Source: Pseudoxanthomonas sp.
Lineage (GTDB): Bacteria; Pseudomonadota; Gammaproteobacteria; Xanthomonadales; Xanthomonadaceae
Reading direction: 5' to 3'
Length of the DNA stretch: 64,000 nt
Assembly (NCBI RefSeq): GCF_002863005.1
Contig: NZ_PKDG01000014.1
Location: 1 to 64,000, forward strand
Of this stretch, positions 37,215 to 49,771 are shown piece after piece. The notes below the pieces were generated by a model, which was not told where the DNA came from, made no database searches, and saw only the letters and a program-made list of their open reading frames with translations. Numbering within the stretch: position 1 is the stretch's first letter; the number at the start of each line of letters is the position of its first letter. Position numbers and translations under genes: made by a program.

Positions 37215-38360
37215 ATGTCAGAGAGCGTCCCCTTCAAGCCGAAGAAATCCGTCGCCCTGTCCGGCACCGCCGCCGGCAACACCGCGCTGTGCACCGTCGG
37301 CCGCAGCGGCAACGATCTGCATTACCGCGGTTACGACATCCTCGATATCGCGACGACCAGCGAGTTCGAGGAAGTCGCCTACCTGCTGGTGCACGGTAAG
37401 CTGCCCAACCGCGCCGAGCTGGCCGCCTACAAGGCGAAGCTGAAGTCGCTGCGCGGCATCCCGGCCGCGGTGAAGGCCGCGCTGGAAGAGCTGCCGCCGT
37501 CCGCGCACCCGATGGACGTGATGCGCACTGGCGTGTCGATCCTCGGCTGCGTATCGCCGGAGAAGGACGACCATAACCATCCCGGCGCGCGCGACATCGC
37601 CGACAAGCTGATGGCCTCGCTGGGCTCGATGCTGCTGTACTGGTACCACTGGAGCCACAACGGCCGCGCGATCGACGTGGAGACCGACGACGACTCCATC
37701 GGTGGCCATTTCCTGCACCTGCTGCACGGCGAGAAGCCGCGCGAGTCCTGGGTGCGCGCGATGCACACCTCGCTGATCCTGTACGCCGAGCACGAGTTCA
37801 ATGCCTCCACCTTCACCTGCCGCGTCATCGCCGGCACCGGCAGCGACATGCATTCCTGCATCGCGGGTGGCATCGGTGCGCTGCGCGGCCCGAAGCATGG
37901 CGGAGCGAACGAAGTGGCCTTCGAAGTGCAGAAACGCTACGAATCGCCCGACGAAGCGGAAGCCGACATCAAGGCGCGCGTCGAGCGCAAGGAAGTCGTG
38001 ATCGGCTTCGGCCATCCGGTGTACACCACCGGCGATCCGCGCAACGACGTCATCAAGCAGGTGGCGAAGGATCTGTCCGCCGAGCAGTCGAGCATGAAGA
38101 TGTACGACATCGCCGAGCGTCTGGAATCGGTGATGTGGGACATCAAGAAGATGTTTCCGAACCTCGATTGGTTCAGCGCGGTCAGCTACCACATGATGGG
38201 CGTGCCGACGGCGATGTTCACCCCGCTGTTCGTGATCGCCCGCACCAGCGGCTGGAGCGCGCACGTGATCGAGCAGCGCATCGACGGCAAGATCATCCGC
38301 CCGAGCGCCAATTACACGGGGCCTGAGGATCTGGCCTTCGTGCCGATCGACCAGCGCTGA
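37215..38360 (+). CDS. prpC: 2-methylcitrate synthase
   Basis: A 381-residue citrate synthase-family enzyme that condenses propionyl-CoA with oxaloacetate. The catalytic residues are in [22 protein letters not shown] and NLDWFSA; the C-terminal [11 protein letters not shown] arginine is present. [20 protein letters not shown] is typical of PrpC rather than GltA. GAGGA at 37203-37207 fixes ATG 37215. No methylcitrate dehydratase (prpD or acnD/prpF) follows within the window. Confidence 0.95.
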   Translation: MSESVPFKPKKSVALSGTAAGNTALCTVGRSGNDLHYRGYDILDIATTSEFEEVAYLLVHGKLPNRAELAAYKAKLKSLRGIPAAVKAALEELPPSAHPMDVMRTGVSILGCVSPEKDDHNHPGARDIADKLMASLGSMLLYWYHWSHNGRAIDVETDDDSIGGHFLHLLHGEKPRESWVRAMHTSLILYAEHEFNASTFTCRVIAGTGSDMHSCIAGGIGALRGPKHGGANEVAFEVQKRYESPDEAEADIKARVERKEVVIGFGHPVYTTGDPRNDVIKQVAKDLSAEQSSMKMYDIAERLESVMWDIKKMFPNLDWFSAVSYHMMGVPTAMFTPLFVIARTSGWSAHVIEQRIDGKIIRPSANYTGPEDLAFVPIDQR

Positions 38361-38373
38361 GGCCAGCGCCGCT

Positions 38374-38420
38374 GACACGCGGGGCCGTTTCGACGAAGGT
38401 CGGGCGGCCCCGTGTCGTTT
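38374..38420 (+). terminator. Imperfect terminator after prpC
   Basis: GACAC (38374-38378) pairs with GTGTC (38412-38416) and GGGGCCG (38381-38387) with CGGCCCC (38405-38411), with a two-base bulge and an internal TTCG hairpin; GTTT follows. Confidence 0.55.
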
Positions 38421-38528
38421 GTGTGACCCGCGTGGCAGCCGGGAAGGGCCGGGCCGGGGTACTACTGGCGGACAGGGGAACGTCGTAGCCGCGGGAGGGG
38501 CCCGCCGCGCGTCGTTTGGGGGGATGCC

Positions 38529-39026
38529 ATGCAGACCAGATGGTGCAAGACCGAGGCCGGACGCAACGAGATCCAGCAGCGCACGCGCAAGCTGCCGGCG
38601 GGGCTGCGTTCGATCCTGCTGCTGGTCGATGGCCAGCGCAGCGACGACGAACTGCAGGCGATGATGAGCGGCCTGCATGCGCCCGACGATGCGCTCGGCC
38701 AACTGGCGACGGACGGACTGATCGAACGCCGCTCCGGTGCCGCCTCGATGCTGGCGGCCGTGGCCGCCACCAAATCGAACGACGGTGCGCCCCCGGTCAT
38801 CATGACCTCCGCCGAACGCTACAACCTGCTGTATGCGCGCATTACCGACGACATCCGTTCGCACATCGGCCTGAAGGGCTACTTCCTGCAGCTCAAGGTC
38901 GAGCGTTGCGCGAACGCCGATGATCTGGAAGCGCTGCTTCCCGATGTCGCCACCGCGATGACGAGGGCGCGCGACCACACCTTCGCCACGCGTTGGCTGG
39001 AAGACGTGCGCGCGTCGTTGGGCTGA
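38529..39026 (+). CDS. Conserved protein of unknown function
   Basis: A 165-residue soluble protein with no signal peptide. The first 65 residues (KTEAGRNEIQQRTRKLPAGLRSILLLVDGQRSDDELQAMM...LATDGLIERR) look like a small winged-helix module of a type seen in unannotated proteobacterial proteins. The C-terminal half is alpha-helical with conserved-looking KGYFLQLKVERC and a Trp-Leu-Glu near the end. No catalytic motif is recognised. It lies alone between the prpC terminator and the convergent GST gene. Confidence 0.65.
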   Translation: MQTRWCKTEAGRNEIQQRTRKLPAGLRSILLLVDGQRSDDELQAMMSGLHAPDDALGQLATDGLIERRSGAASMLAAVAATKSNDGAPPVIMTSAERYNLLYARITDDIRSHIGLKGYFLQLKVERCANADDLEALLPDVATAMTRARDHTFATRWLEDVRASLG

Positions 39027-39042
39027 CGCGCGCCGCGCAGGA

Positions 39043-39654
39043 TCAGGCCAGGCCTTCGGCCTTCAGCGCGGCCTGCACGCCGGCATCGGCCTCCATGCGC
39101 TGCTTGAACGCAGCGATGTTCTGCAGGCCCGACAGGTCGACGCCCATCCGGTCTGCCCAGCGCAGCGTGATGTAGAAATACGGATCGGCGAAGCTGCGGA
39201 AGCCGGCCAGCCAGTCGCGGCCTTCCAGTTGACTGTCTGCCTGCTCGAACAAGCCGCGCACGCGCTTGCGCGCTGCGTCCTTCACCGCCTCGAACTGCGT
39301 CTCGTCGCTGATGAAGCGGGCCGCTCCGAACAGCGGATGGAACGCCGGGTGCAGGTCGGAATTGACGAAGGACAGCCACTTCGCGGCCTGCGCGCGCTGC
39401 TGCGGCGAACCGTCTCCGGCCAGGTGCGCCTGCGGATACGTGTCGGCGATGTAGCCCATGATCGCGGCATTCTGGGTCAGCACGAAATCGCCATCGACGA
39501 TCGCCGGCACCGCGCCGGTGGGATTGATCGCCAGGTACGCCGGCGCCTTCATCTCGGCGGCCGTCATCACCTGCACGTCGAACGGCTGGCCCGTCCACTG
39601 CAGTGCGATGTGGTCGGCGGTCGAGCACGCGCCGGGCTTGGTGTACAGCTTCAT
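39043..39654 (-). CDS. Glutathione S-transferase, beta class-like
   Basis: A 203-residue GST with the bacterial beta-class N-terminus MKLYTKPGACSTADHIAL; Cys10 is the usual glutathione-contacting cysteine. The thioredoxin-fold NPTGAVPAIVDGDFVLTQNAAIMGYIAD and a C-terminal helical domain follow. It conjugates or exchanges thiols on electrophiles in the cytoplasm. ATG 39654 has AGGGGA upstream. An intrinsic terminator-like hairpin with its T run sits only about 14 bases before the start codon. Confidence 0.9.
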   Translation of the reverse strand: MKLYTKPGACSTADHIALQWTGQPFDVQVMTAAEMKAPAYLAINPTGAVPAIVDGDFVLTQNAAIMGYIADTYPQAHLAGDGSPQQRAQAAKWLSFVNSDLHPAFHPLFGAARFISDETQFEAVKDAARKRVRGLFEQADSQLEGRDWLAGFRSFADPYFYITLRWADRMGVDLSGLQNIAAFKQRMEADAGVQAALKAEGLA

Positions 39655-39667
39655 GGTGTCCCCTGGG

Positions 39668-39698
39668 AAAAAGAAAGGCCCGCGATTATCGCGGGCCT
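39668..39698 (-). terminator. Minus-strand terminator in the GST leader
   Basis: Read on the minus strand, AGGCCCGCG and CGCGGGCCT form a 9-bp stem around ATAAT-type loop bases, followed by TTCTTTTT. It ends about 14 bases before the GST start. A -10-like GATAAT (39690 to 39685) with TTGGAA 15 bp upstream (39711 to 39706) overlaps the same hairpin. Confidence 0.6.
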
Positions 39699-39877
39699 CG
39701 GATGTTTCCAATGTGATGCGCGGTGCAACGGATCGTGTCGCGTACTAACCGCAGGCATCGCGGGTGTTTGCCCTCACCCCCTGCCTTCTCACGCGGGGAG
39801 AGGGGGAGCAGGGGCCATGCGGGTCCGGCTGCGGCGAACGGATCAGCGCGTGCGCGTGGCTTCGAAAGCGCTCGGTC

Positions 39878-40333
39878 TCAGGAGCGGGGCTTGAGCTTCT
39901 GCACGCGAAGGAACGTGTGGTCGCCGATGGTGGCCACGTGGTACGCGTTGCGCCAGCTCGGGCTGGCGATCTGGTGCGCCATGAAGTGGCTGGCGCCGGG
40001 TACGATTTCCTTGCGCTGGCCAGGCGGCAGTGCCCAGTTGCGTTCGGCGTTCAGGGCGACGGTGACCGACTGGGCCCAGGCCTCCGGGTTCTTCAGGCGG
40101 GTATTCGGCCCGACGATGGTCGGTGCGAACTGCTTGCGGGCGGTGACCACGGAGCAGACGGAATCACCCCACAGGCCGCTGTCGCGGCGGCGCAGGGCGA
40201 CCTCGGCGACGGCCTGCTGGCCGCGGAGGGTCTGGTCGCGGGCTTCCAGGTAAACGGTGGTGCTGAGGCAAAGCGAATCGGCGGCCGGCTGCGGCAACAT
40301 CTGCGACAGCCATAGGATCCAGGCCAGTTTCAT
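39878..40333 (-). CDS. Cell wall hydrolase, SleB type
   Basis: A 151-residue protein with an N-terminal hydrophobic signal (MKLAWILWLSQMLPQPAADS) and a Hydrolase_2/SleB-like domain. Glu30 in VYLEARDQTLRGQQAVAEV is the expected catalytic glutamate; the downstream ASHFMA and AYHVATIGDHTFLR segments fit the family. It likely acts as a peptidoglycan lytic enzyme in the periplasm. AAGGAG before ATG 40333 fixes the start. Confidence 0.82.
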   Translation of the reverse strand: MKLAWILWLSQMLPQPAADSLCLSTTVYLEARDQTLRGQQAVAEVALRRRDSGLWGDSVCSVVTARKQFAPTIVGPNTRLKNPEAWAQSVTVALNAERNWALPPGQRKEIVPGASHFMAHQIASPSWRNAYHVATIGDHTFLRVQKLKPRS

Positions 40334-40726
40334 GGGAACTCCTTGCTCCGTCTTTCCCGCACCCCTGCCTCTCCCGTCACGCGGGGAGCGGCAAACCTGG
40401 GACATGCGGCAGGGCGTCATGGGGAGGCAGCCTTCACACGGGCTGCCCGGGGACCGGCAAGGCCGGATCAGAGGGATCCGAGCGCCGGGCTCAGCCCGCC
40501 TGAACTGGGCGGCGGGCCGGAAAGTGGGCGCAAGGTAGGGGGGGGCGTCCCAACTCGGCCTGAACGGGCCGGCTTGACGACGGGGGTGCTGTTCTGGCTG
40601 GAAATTGTGAAGCCTGTCGCAGGAAGCGGCGCCGTAGAGCGGAGCTTGCTCCGCTGCTCTTGCCCAGGATTTCCCGGAATCCAGCCGTTCCGGAGTCGAG
40701 CAAGCTCGACTCTACGGAGGGCATGC
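40334..40726. other. 393-bp spacer with REP doublet
   Basis: No gene is seen between the hydrolase start and the fadH stop. The left part has CCCG/CGGG-rich short palindromes; the right part carries two facing GTAG-type REPs (40634-40655 and 40694-40715). Promoter signals for the hydrolase gene were not identified. Confidence 0.55.
40634..40715. repeat. Facing pair of GTAG-type REP elements
   Basis: The first unit (40634-40655) is GTAG followed by AGCGGAGC-TT-GCTCCGCT. The second (40694-40715) is the reverse complement form, AGTCGAGC-AA-GCTCGACT followed by CTAC. The stems differ in sequence but share the GTAG foot and AGC/GCT core, as in SMAG-type REP doublets. No REP-associated transposase is in the window. 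Confidence 0.75.
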
Positions 40727-44077
<3,351 letters not shown>

Positions 44078-44081
<4 letters not shown>

Positions 44082-47000
44082 GCCGGCGCCTGCTGCCTTT
44101 CGATGCGGGCGGTTTCCTCGGCCAGCAGCTCCGGATGCAGGTCGAACTGGTCGGACAGCAGGAGTGCGCGCGCGGCGGCCTGCACCTCGATGCGCTCGGC
44201 CTGCAGCAGGTCGCCATCGCGGAACAGTTCGATGTAGCTGTCGAGCACGCCGCTCAGCGTGCCCTGCGCCGTGTCGGGTGCGGCCAGCACCAGCTGCAAC
44301 CCCAGCGAGCGCAGGTAGTTGGTGGTGGCGCGTGCATTCTGCGCGTCGATCTTGTCGCCGAACTCGTCCAGCAGGATCAACCCGAGGCCGCCCGGATGCG
44401 CCTCGCTCTTGCCGTAGGCCGCCGCCAGCGCAGCACCGGCGATCACGTACAGCGGCGCGCGGTGCTCGCCGCCGGAACCGGACCGCATGCGCTCGCTGAG
44501 CGTGCCGATCACGGCGTCGTCCTGGCGGATCTGCACTTCGAAGCGGAAGAAGCGGCGGTAGTCGTCCAGCGGGGAGGTGGCAGTCCGTGCGGCAGCGCCG
44601 TCCTCGATCAGCTCCCGGAACGCCGCCGGCACCTCACCGGCCGTGCCGAACAGGGTGTCTTCACCGCCGATCTCCACGGCGCGCTTGATGAAGCGCTCCA
44701 GTTCGCGGAACTCCGGCACCACCTCGTAGTGGAACTGGTAGCGCTCGTTGTTGGAAAACGGCGGGCTGCTGCGCAACGTCCGGTTGAGTGTGGCGATCTG
44801 CTGGCGCAGGCGGATGAAGTTGTCGTTCAGCGCCGCCGCTACGCCGGCGCGGAAGGTGTCTACGGCGGTGTCATAGGCCTGGCGCGCCTCGCCTTCGTAG
44901 CGCACCAGGTCGGTGTCGCGCAGCTGGGCCAGTTCGCGCTGGAGCAACGCCAGCGCCGGTCGCCACGCACTGGCGTCGAAATCGACGTCCAGCTGGTGGT
45001 CGCGCGCGTACTGTGCCAGCGCGCTCCAGGCCTCCGGCAGCAGCTTGGCGAGCTGTCGGTCGCTCTCGTCGGCACGCCGCTCGCAGGTGGCGCTGCGTTC
45101 TTCCAGCGTCTCGACCTTGGCATCCAGTTCGTCGCGGTGCCGCTCGATCAGGTTGGGATCGACGTCGGGATCCCCGAAGGCATCGACGGCGCGACGCGCG
45201 ACTCGTTCCTCCTGTTCGCGCAGACCGGCGAGCAGGCGGCGACTGCGGTCCAGATCGGCCACGGCGACCGCTTCCTGCCCGACCAGGGCATCGGTACGCG
45301 CCTCGCACTCGCCGAGTTGCGTGGCGAGTGCGCGCACGGCATCGGACAGGCGGAGCAGGTTGGGATCCAGCGCGGCGAGGCGGCTTTCCTGCGCAGCGCG
45401 ATAGCGCCCCGCGACCTGGCGATGTTCAACCGCGCGCTCGTGCAGCGCCTGTGCGACCGCATCGGCGTCGGCCAGCCGCGCCAGGCTGCGCTGGCATTCA
45501 TCGGCGCGGCGCAGGTGCGGCTCGATCTCGCGGACCTCGCGTTCGGCTTTCTCGATTTCTTCGTGCAGCACGCGCAAACGGGCGCGGTTGTCGGACGCGC
45601 CGATGCGGAGCTCGCCGGCGGCAGGCAGGCGCAACCGCTCGATACTGCCGCCGCGCGCCAGCAGGCCGTCGCGGGTCAGGCCCTGGCGGCTTCGCACCAG
45701 CTCGGCTTCGGTGTCCACGCAGCGCAGTTCGCCCAGCTGCCGGCGCAGGAACGCCAGGGCATCGTCGTTGACGCCTTCCAGCAGCGCGGCGACGCTGCCG
45801 ACCGCAGCGTCCCGCCCGCGCAACTCGCGCGCCTGGCTGGACAGCGCCAGTTTCACGCCGTAGACCGAACGCCCGCCGGACAGGCCGCGATACAGCTTGA
45901 CCGCGCGTTCTTCGTCGGCGGCGGGAATCAGCAGCGCCTCCACGTTGCTGCGCAGATAGGCTTCGATGGCGGGCTGCCATGCGGGATCCGCGACGCGCAC
46001 CAGGTCGCAGACGGGGCGCGCATCGATGCCCGCCTCGCGCAGGTAGCTCATCAGCCGCACGGTGTCGGCATGCAGTTCCGCCTGTCCGGCAGCCAGGCGC
46101 TTCTGGTTCTGCCGCGCGGCCAGCAGCGCGTCGCGCGCCTTGTCGTACGCGGCGTGCAGGTGGCGTGCGTGCTGGTCGACCTGCTCGCGCAGGGGCGCGG
46201 ACCTGCTCAGCGCCTGGCGTGCGTGCGCGAACAGGTCCTCCGGCGTCCAGGGCAGCGCATCCCCGTCTGCCAGCGACGCCAGCGCGGCATGCCATGTGTC
46301 CCACTCCGCGCGCGCCGCGTCCACGGCACCGGCCTCGATGCCGTCGAGCGCGAGCGCATCGAGTTGGCGGAAGGTATCGCAGACGAAACCGATATCGCGC
46401 TGCAGCTCGCGGATCACCTGTGCCAGGCGCTCGCGATCGCGCTCGGCCAGTTCGTCGAGTTGCGCCTGTTCCCCATACCCGCTGCTCCCCTGCAGGCGGG
46501 CGGTGGCACGTGCTTGTTCATCGCGCAGCGTGTCGCGTTCGGCGCGCGTGTCGATCAGGTGGCGGCGGGTATCGGCGAGGCCGTTTTCCGCACGGGTCAC
46601 GGCGCCTTCGGCCTGATCCAGCTGTTCGCGGTACAGCTCCCGCGCGTATTCGGCGGCCAAAGCGCGGTAGGACGCGGCCCGCACGGCCTGGGTGGCGATG
46701 CGGTCGTACTGCCGCTCGACGCCTTCGGCCGCTTCGATGCGCTGGCGCACCTGTGCGATGCGGTCGCGGATCTGGCGGAAGCTCTCCAGCAAGGCACGGA
46801 AGCGGGCGATGTCGGTGGGCCTGTCCTCGGCTACCAGCGTGCGCACGAACAGGTCCACGTCCTCCACACGCTGCAGGTTGAGGGCGTTGAGGAACGCCTT
46901 GCGATAGGCGTTGATGTCGGGGTTCGCGGTGGGCGAGGCGCGCAGGCGCAGCAGCAGGTCCTTCACGAAGCGCTCGGCCACGGTGTGCAGTTCGGGCGCA

Positions 47001-47506
47001 CCGCCGGCCGCCTTGCAGCGGCGCACGGCCATCTCGCGGAAGGTCGGCCAGGCCAGCGGCAGTTCCTTGCCCTTGACCTGTTCTACATGGTCGGCGAGCT
47101 CGAGCGCCACGCCCGGCAGCAGGTACAGCCCGTGCAGCCGATGGTCGGGCTCGTCGACCGATGCGCCGAGTGCGATGCCGGCGGTCAGCAGGTCGCCGGT
47201 GTCGGTATCGCGGAACACCAGCGAGATGTAGGTGGTGGCGGTGCGCCGCTTGCGTCCGTCGTCGCCGCTGCGGAACACGCCCAGGCAGTAGTCGCGGATG
47301 GTGCGCGCACGATGGCTGCCGCCGGCCTGCGCGTTGAACCGGATGCGGCTGCGGTCGCCGCCCAGCAGCACGATCTGCAGCGCATCGAGCAAGGCGCTCT
47401 TGCCGGCGCCATTGGGCGCGATGATGGCGGTGGTGGCGTCCAGTTCGAGGGTCTGTGCCTCGAACAGGAAGAACTGCACCAGGTGCACGCGCTCAAGCTG
47501 CTGCAT
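44078..47506 (-). CDS. jetC: Wadjet SMC-like ATPase JetC
   Basis: A 1142-residue MukB/SMC-type motor. The Walker A loop is APNGAGKS with Lys36; long charged heptad-rich coiled coils fill about 200-950 with a hinge-like globular region near 480-620. The ABC signature SGGEHRAPL is at 1011-1019 and Walker B LILLDEFGDKID has Asp1047 and Glu1048. JetC extrudes DNA loops to measure small circular DNA. Its start overlaps jetB by 14 bases and its stop overlaps jetD by four. Confidence 0.92.
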
Positions 47507-48134
47507 CGCCGTCCTCCGTGACGTCGTCGTTGTCCGCGCCGCCGGCGTCGTCGTCGCGGTTGTGCTGGTCCAGCCGTTGCAGCCACTGTTCGCCGACGAT
47601 CTCCACGATGGCGGGGCGCACGTGCAGGTGGAATGGCTGGGGATCGTCCGGTTCCGACTCGACCAGCCGGCAAGTGCCCCAGCGTCTCAGGGTGCGGGCG
47701 AGTTCGCGCAGGGTGCCGACATCGGGCATCGGCCGCCCGGCCAGTGCCTGGTAGGCCTCCTGCAGTTCCGGCAGCTCGACGGTGACGACGCCTTCGTCCT
47801 CCACCATGCCTTGCCGCATCGCCTCGTCGTAGCGTTGCCGCAGGACCAGCAGCAAGAGCGTTTCGCCCAGCGTCACCGGCACGCCCTCGGCATGCGCGGG
47901 CAACGCCACCACGTAGCGATAGTGGGCATTGCGCTCCAGGCGGATGCCGAGCGGGGCGAGCGCGGCGATGAAGTCGTCGAAGTGATCCTCCACCAGGTGG
48001 TACGCCAGGCGCGTATTGCGGTCGCTCGCGTACAGCACCTGCTCCACCACCAGGCGGTAGGCGGCGCGTTCGAAGTCCTGCACGGCGTAGACGCCGTTGG
48101 AGAGTTGGCTGAGCGTATTCCAGCTGCGTTTCAT
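47493..48134 (-). CDS. jetB: Wadjet KITE-type subunit JetB
   Basis: A 213-residue DUF4194-like protein, the MukE/KITE counterpart of the Wadjet complex. Recognisable parts are the N-terminal FERAAYRLVVEQVLYASDRNTR and the winged-helix-like VTLGETLLLLVLRQRYDEAM. The tail is very acidic (DDDAGGADNDDVTEDGDAA). The ATG at 48134 overlaps the jetA stop (ATGA), so an in-frame extension far into jetA is rejected. Confidence 0.88.
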   Translation of the reverse strand: MKRSWNTLSQLSNGVYAVQDFERAAYRLVVEQVLYASDRNTRLAYHLVEDHFDDFIAALAPLGIRLERNAHYRYVVALPAHAEGVPVTLGETLLLLVLRQRYDEAMRQGMVEDEGVVTVELPELQEAYQALAGRPMPDVGTLRELARTLRRWGTCRLVESEPDDPQPFHLHVRPAIVEIVGEQWLQRLDQHNRDDDAGGADNDDVTEDGDAAA

Positions 48135-49576
48135 GCGGTTTTCCGTGAGGGCGTACCGATGCGGCGCACGACGAAGCGTGGCGCGCGCAGATAGCCGTTG
48201 TCGTCGTGGCCGCCGGCATCGAGCAGTTCGACGCGATACCCGCGCAGCAGTCGGCCCAGTGGATCCTCGCGTCGCAGGCCGCCGGCGCGATGACTGCGCA
48301 ACGCGAGCGTGAGCAGGGTCTGGTAGGCGCGCAGGTCTTCGATGCTGGCGATGGAGAACGCGCCGGAGTCGACGGCATCCGTCGTCTCCAGGTGCGGGCC
48401 GACATAGCGCGCCATGTCCTCGGCGGTGACCAGGCGCGCGCGCTTCATCCGGCGCAGCAGGTTGAGCCGCGCGAGTTGCTCGGGTGTCGGCGGCTGCGTG
48501 GCGTTGGCGCTGCGTGGGATGGGCTGCGGCTTCTGCCGCGGCGGGCGCAGGCGGCTCGCGTCCATCAGCGCGCCTGGCGCCACCGGCAGTCGCAGTGCGC
48601 TTTCCGGCGCATGCTGCACGCCACGACAGGCACGGCGCAGCAGGATGTCCAGCTTGTCGGGTGCGCGCAGGCGATAGTCGAGGAAGGCGAGTGCACGCCG
48701 GTTCGCCTGGCGGATGTCGTCGTCCAGCCGTCCGAGGTATTCGTCGATGCGATCCAGTTCGCGCAGGCGCCGCAGGCTGCGCGCGAACCGCTGGCCGCCG
48801 CGCTCGCCGTCGCCGCCGCCCACGTGCTCGCGGTACCACGCGAGCAGCGCCGCGCGGCGCTCGCCGGTCTCGATCTGCTGCGCCATGGACAGGATCGCGC
48901 TGCGCCGCGCCAGCGGATGGTCGCCCTTGTGCAGTTCGGCGTAGTCGCCGATGAAGAACTCGCTCACATAGCGCTCGAACCACTGGCGCGCGAACTGCGC
49001 AGTGGATTCGGCCTTGCTGAGCTCCGGCATCAGGTCGCGCACCTGCAGGCTCATCGACGACAGCGACACCAGCAGTCGCCGCGCCTGGTCTGCGGCTTCG
49101 TCCAGGGCATCGCCCGATGCCTTGCCGTCCGTCACCAACTGGAGCTGGTGTTCGATCGAGCGCATCTTCGCCGACACGAAGGTCGGTCCGTGTTCCGCGA
49201 ATTCGACCAGCAGCGAAAGGAACTGGTGCACGACCGGTGGCATGGTGACCATCTCCCGTGCACCGATGCGGTCCTGGCGCAGCCAGCCCGCGCTACGGAA
49301 GCGGTCGTAGATGTGGTTGACCCGCACCGGCAAAGGGGTGTCGGGCGAGTCGCCGTCCTCGTCTTCCCAGGGATCGTCCGCCAGCAGGTAGCGCTCGAGT
49401 GCGGCGGTGATCTCCCGGCGCTGGAAGCCCATGCTCGGCGGCACGGGCGCGTCCGGACCGAAGAATTCGTCGAACAAGCGGCACAGCAGCAGCCAGTAAT
49501 GCTCCCGGTTTGCCGATGCCAGCGGACCGAACAGGCCGCTTGGCAGCAACGGGAACAGGGCGGGCGGTTGCGTCAT
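48131..49576 (-). CDS. jetA: Wadjet kleisin-type subunit JetA
   Basis: A 481-residue protein whose N-terminus (LFPLLPSGLFGPLASANREHYWLLLCRLFDEFFG) and helical makeup fit JetA, the MukF-like kleisin that bridges the JetC heads. A proline/arginine-rich linker near 350-375 joins a helical N-terminal part to a smaller C-terminal part. It is the first gene of jetABCD. Which Wadjet type (DUF3375 or a relative) it belongs to needs a profile search. No promoter was identified in the 195 bp upstream. Confidence 0.85.
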   Translation of the reverse strand: MTQPPALFPLLPSGLFGPLASANREHYWLLLCRLFDEFFGPDAPVPPSMGFQRREITAALERYLLADDPWEDEDGDSPDTPLPVRVNHIYDRFRSAGWLRQDRIGAREMVTMPPVVHQFLSLLVEFAEHGPTFVSAKMRSIEHQLQLVTDGKASGDALDEAADQARRLLVSLSSMSLQVRDLMPELSKAESTAQFARQWFERYVSEFFIGDYAELHKGDHPLARRSAILSMAQQIETGERRAALLAWYREHVGGGDGERGGQRFARSLRRLRELDRIDEYLGRLDDDIRQANRRALAFLDYRLRAPDKLDILLRRACRGVQHAPESALRLPVAPGALMDASRLRPPRQKPQPIPRSANATQPPTPEQLARLNLLRRMKRARLVTAEDMARYVGPHLETTDAVDSGAFSIASIEDLRAYQTLLTLALRSHRAGGLRREDPLGRLLRGYRVELLDAGGHDDNGYLRAPRFVVRRIGTPSRKTA

Positions 49577-49771
49577 GGCCGCGCGGCCCGCCGCGTCAAG
49601 CCGGCAGTGTGATGTGGCAGGCGCGGCGGCGCCGGGAAAAGGGGCATGGCGGAATCGTACGGGCGGGCGGATCGCGCAGCAGCGCGCGGCGGCCAGCCAC
49701 GATAGCGCAAGTCCCCGGCGCGTCGGTACCCAGCGCCGGCGGACTGCCGGCCGGCGCGTCGCTCCTCCGGC

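Noticed and set aside
44135-47521. A 1128-codon plus-strand open frame opposite jetC
   Set aside because: It mirrors the coiled-coil codons of jetC and has no domain, so it is an antisense shadow.
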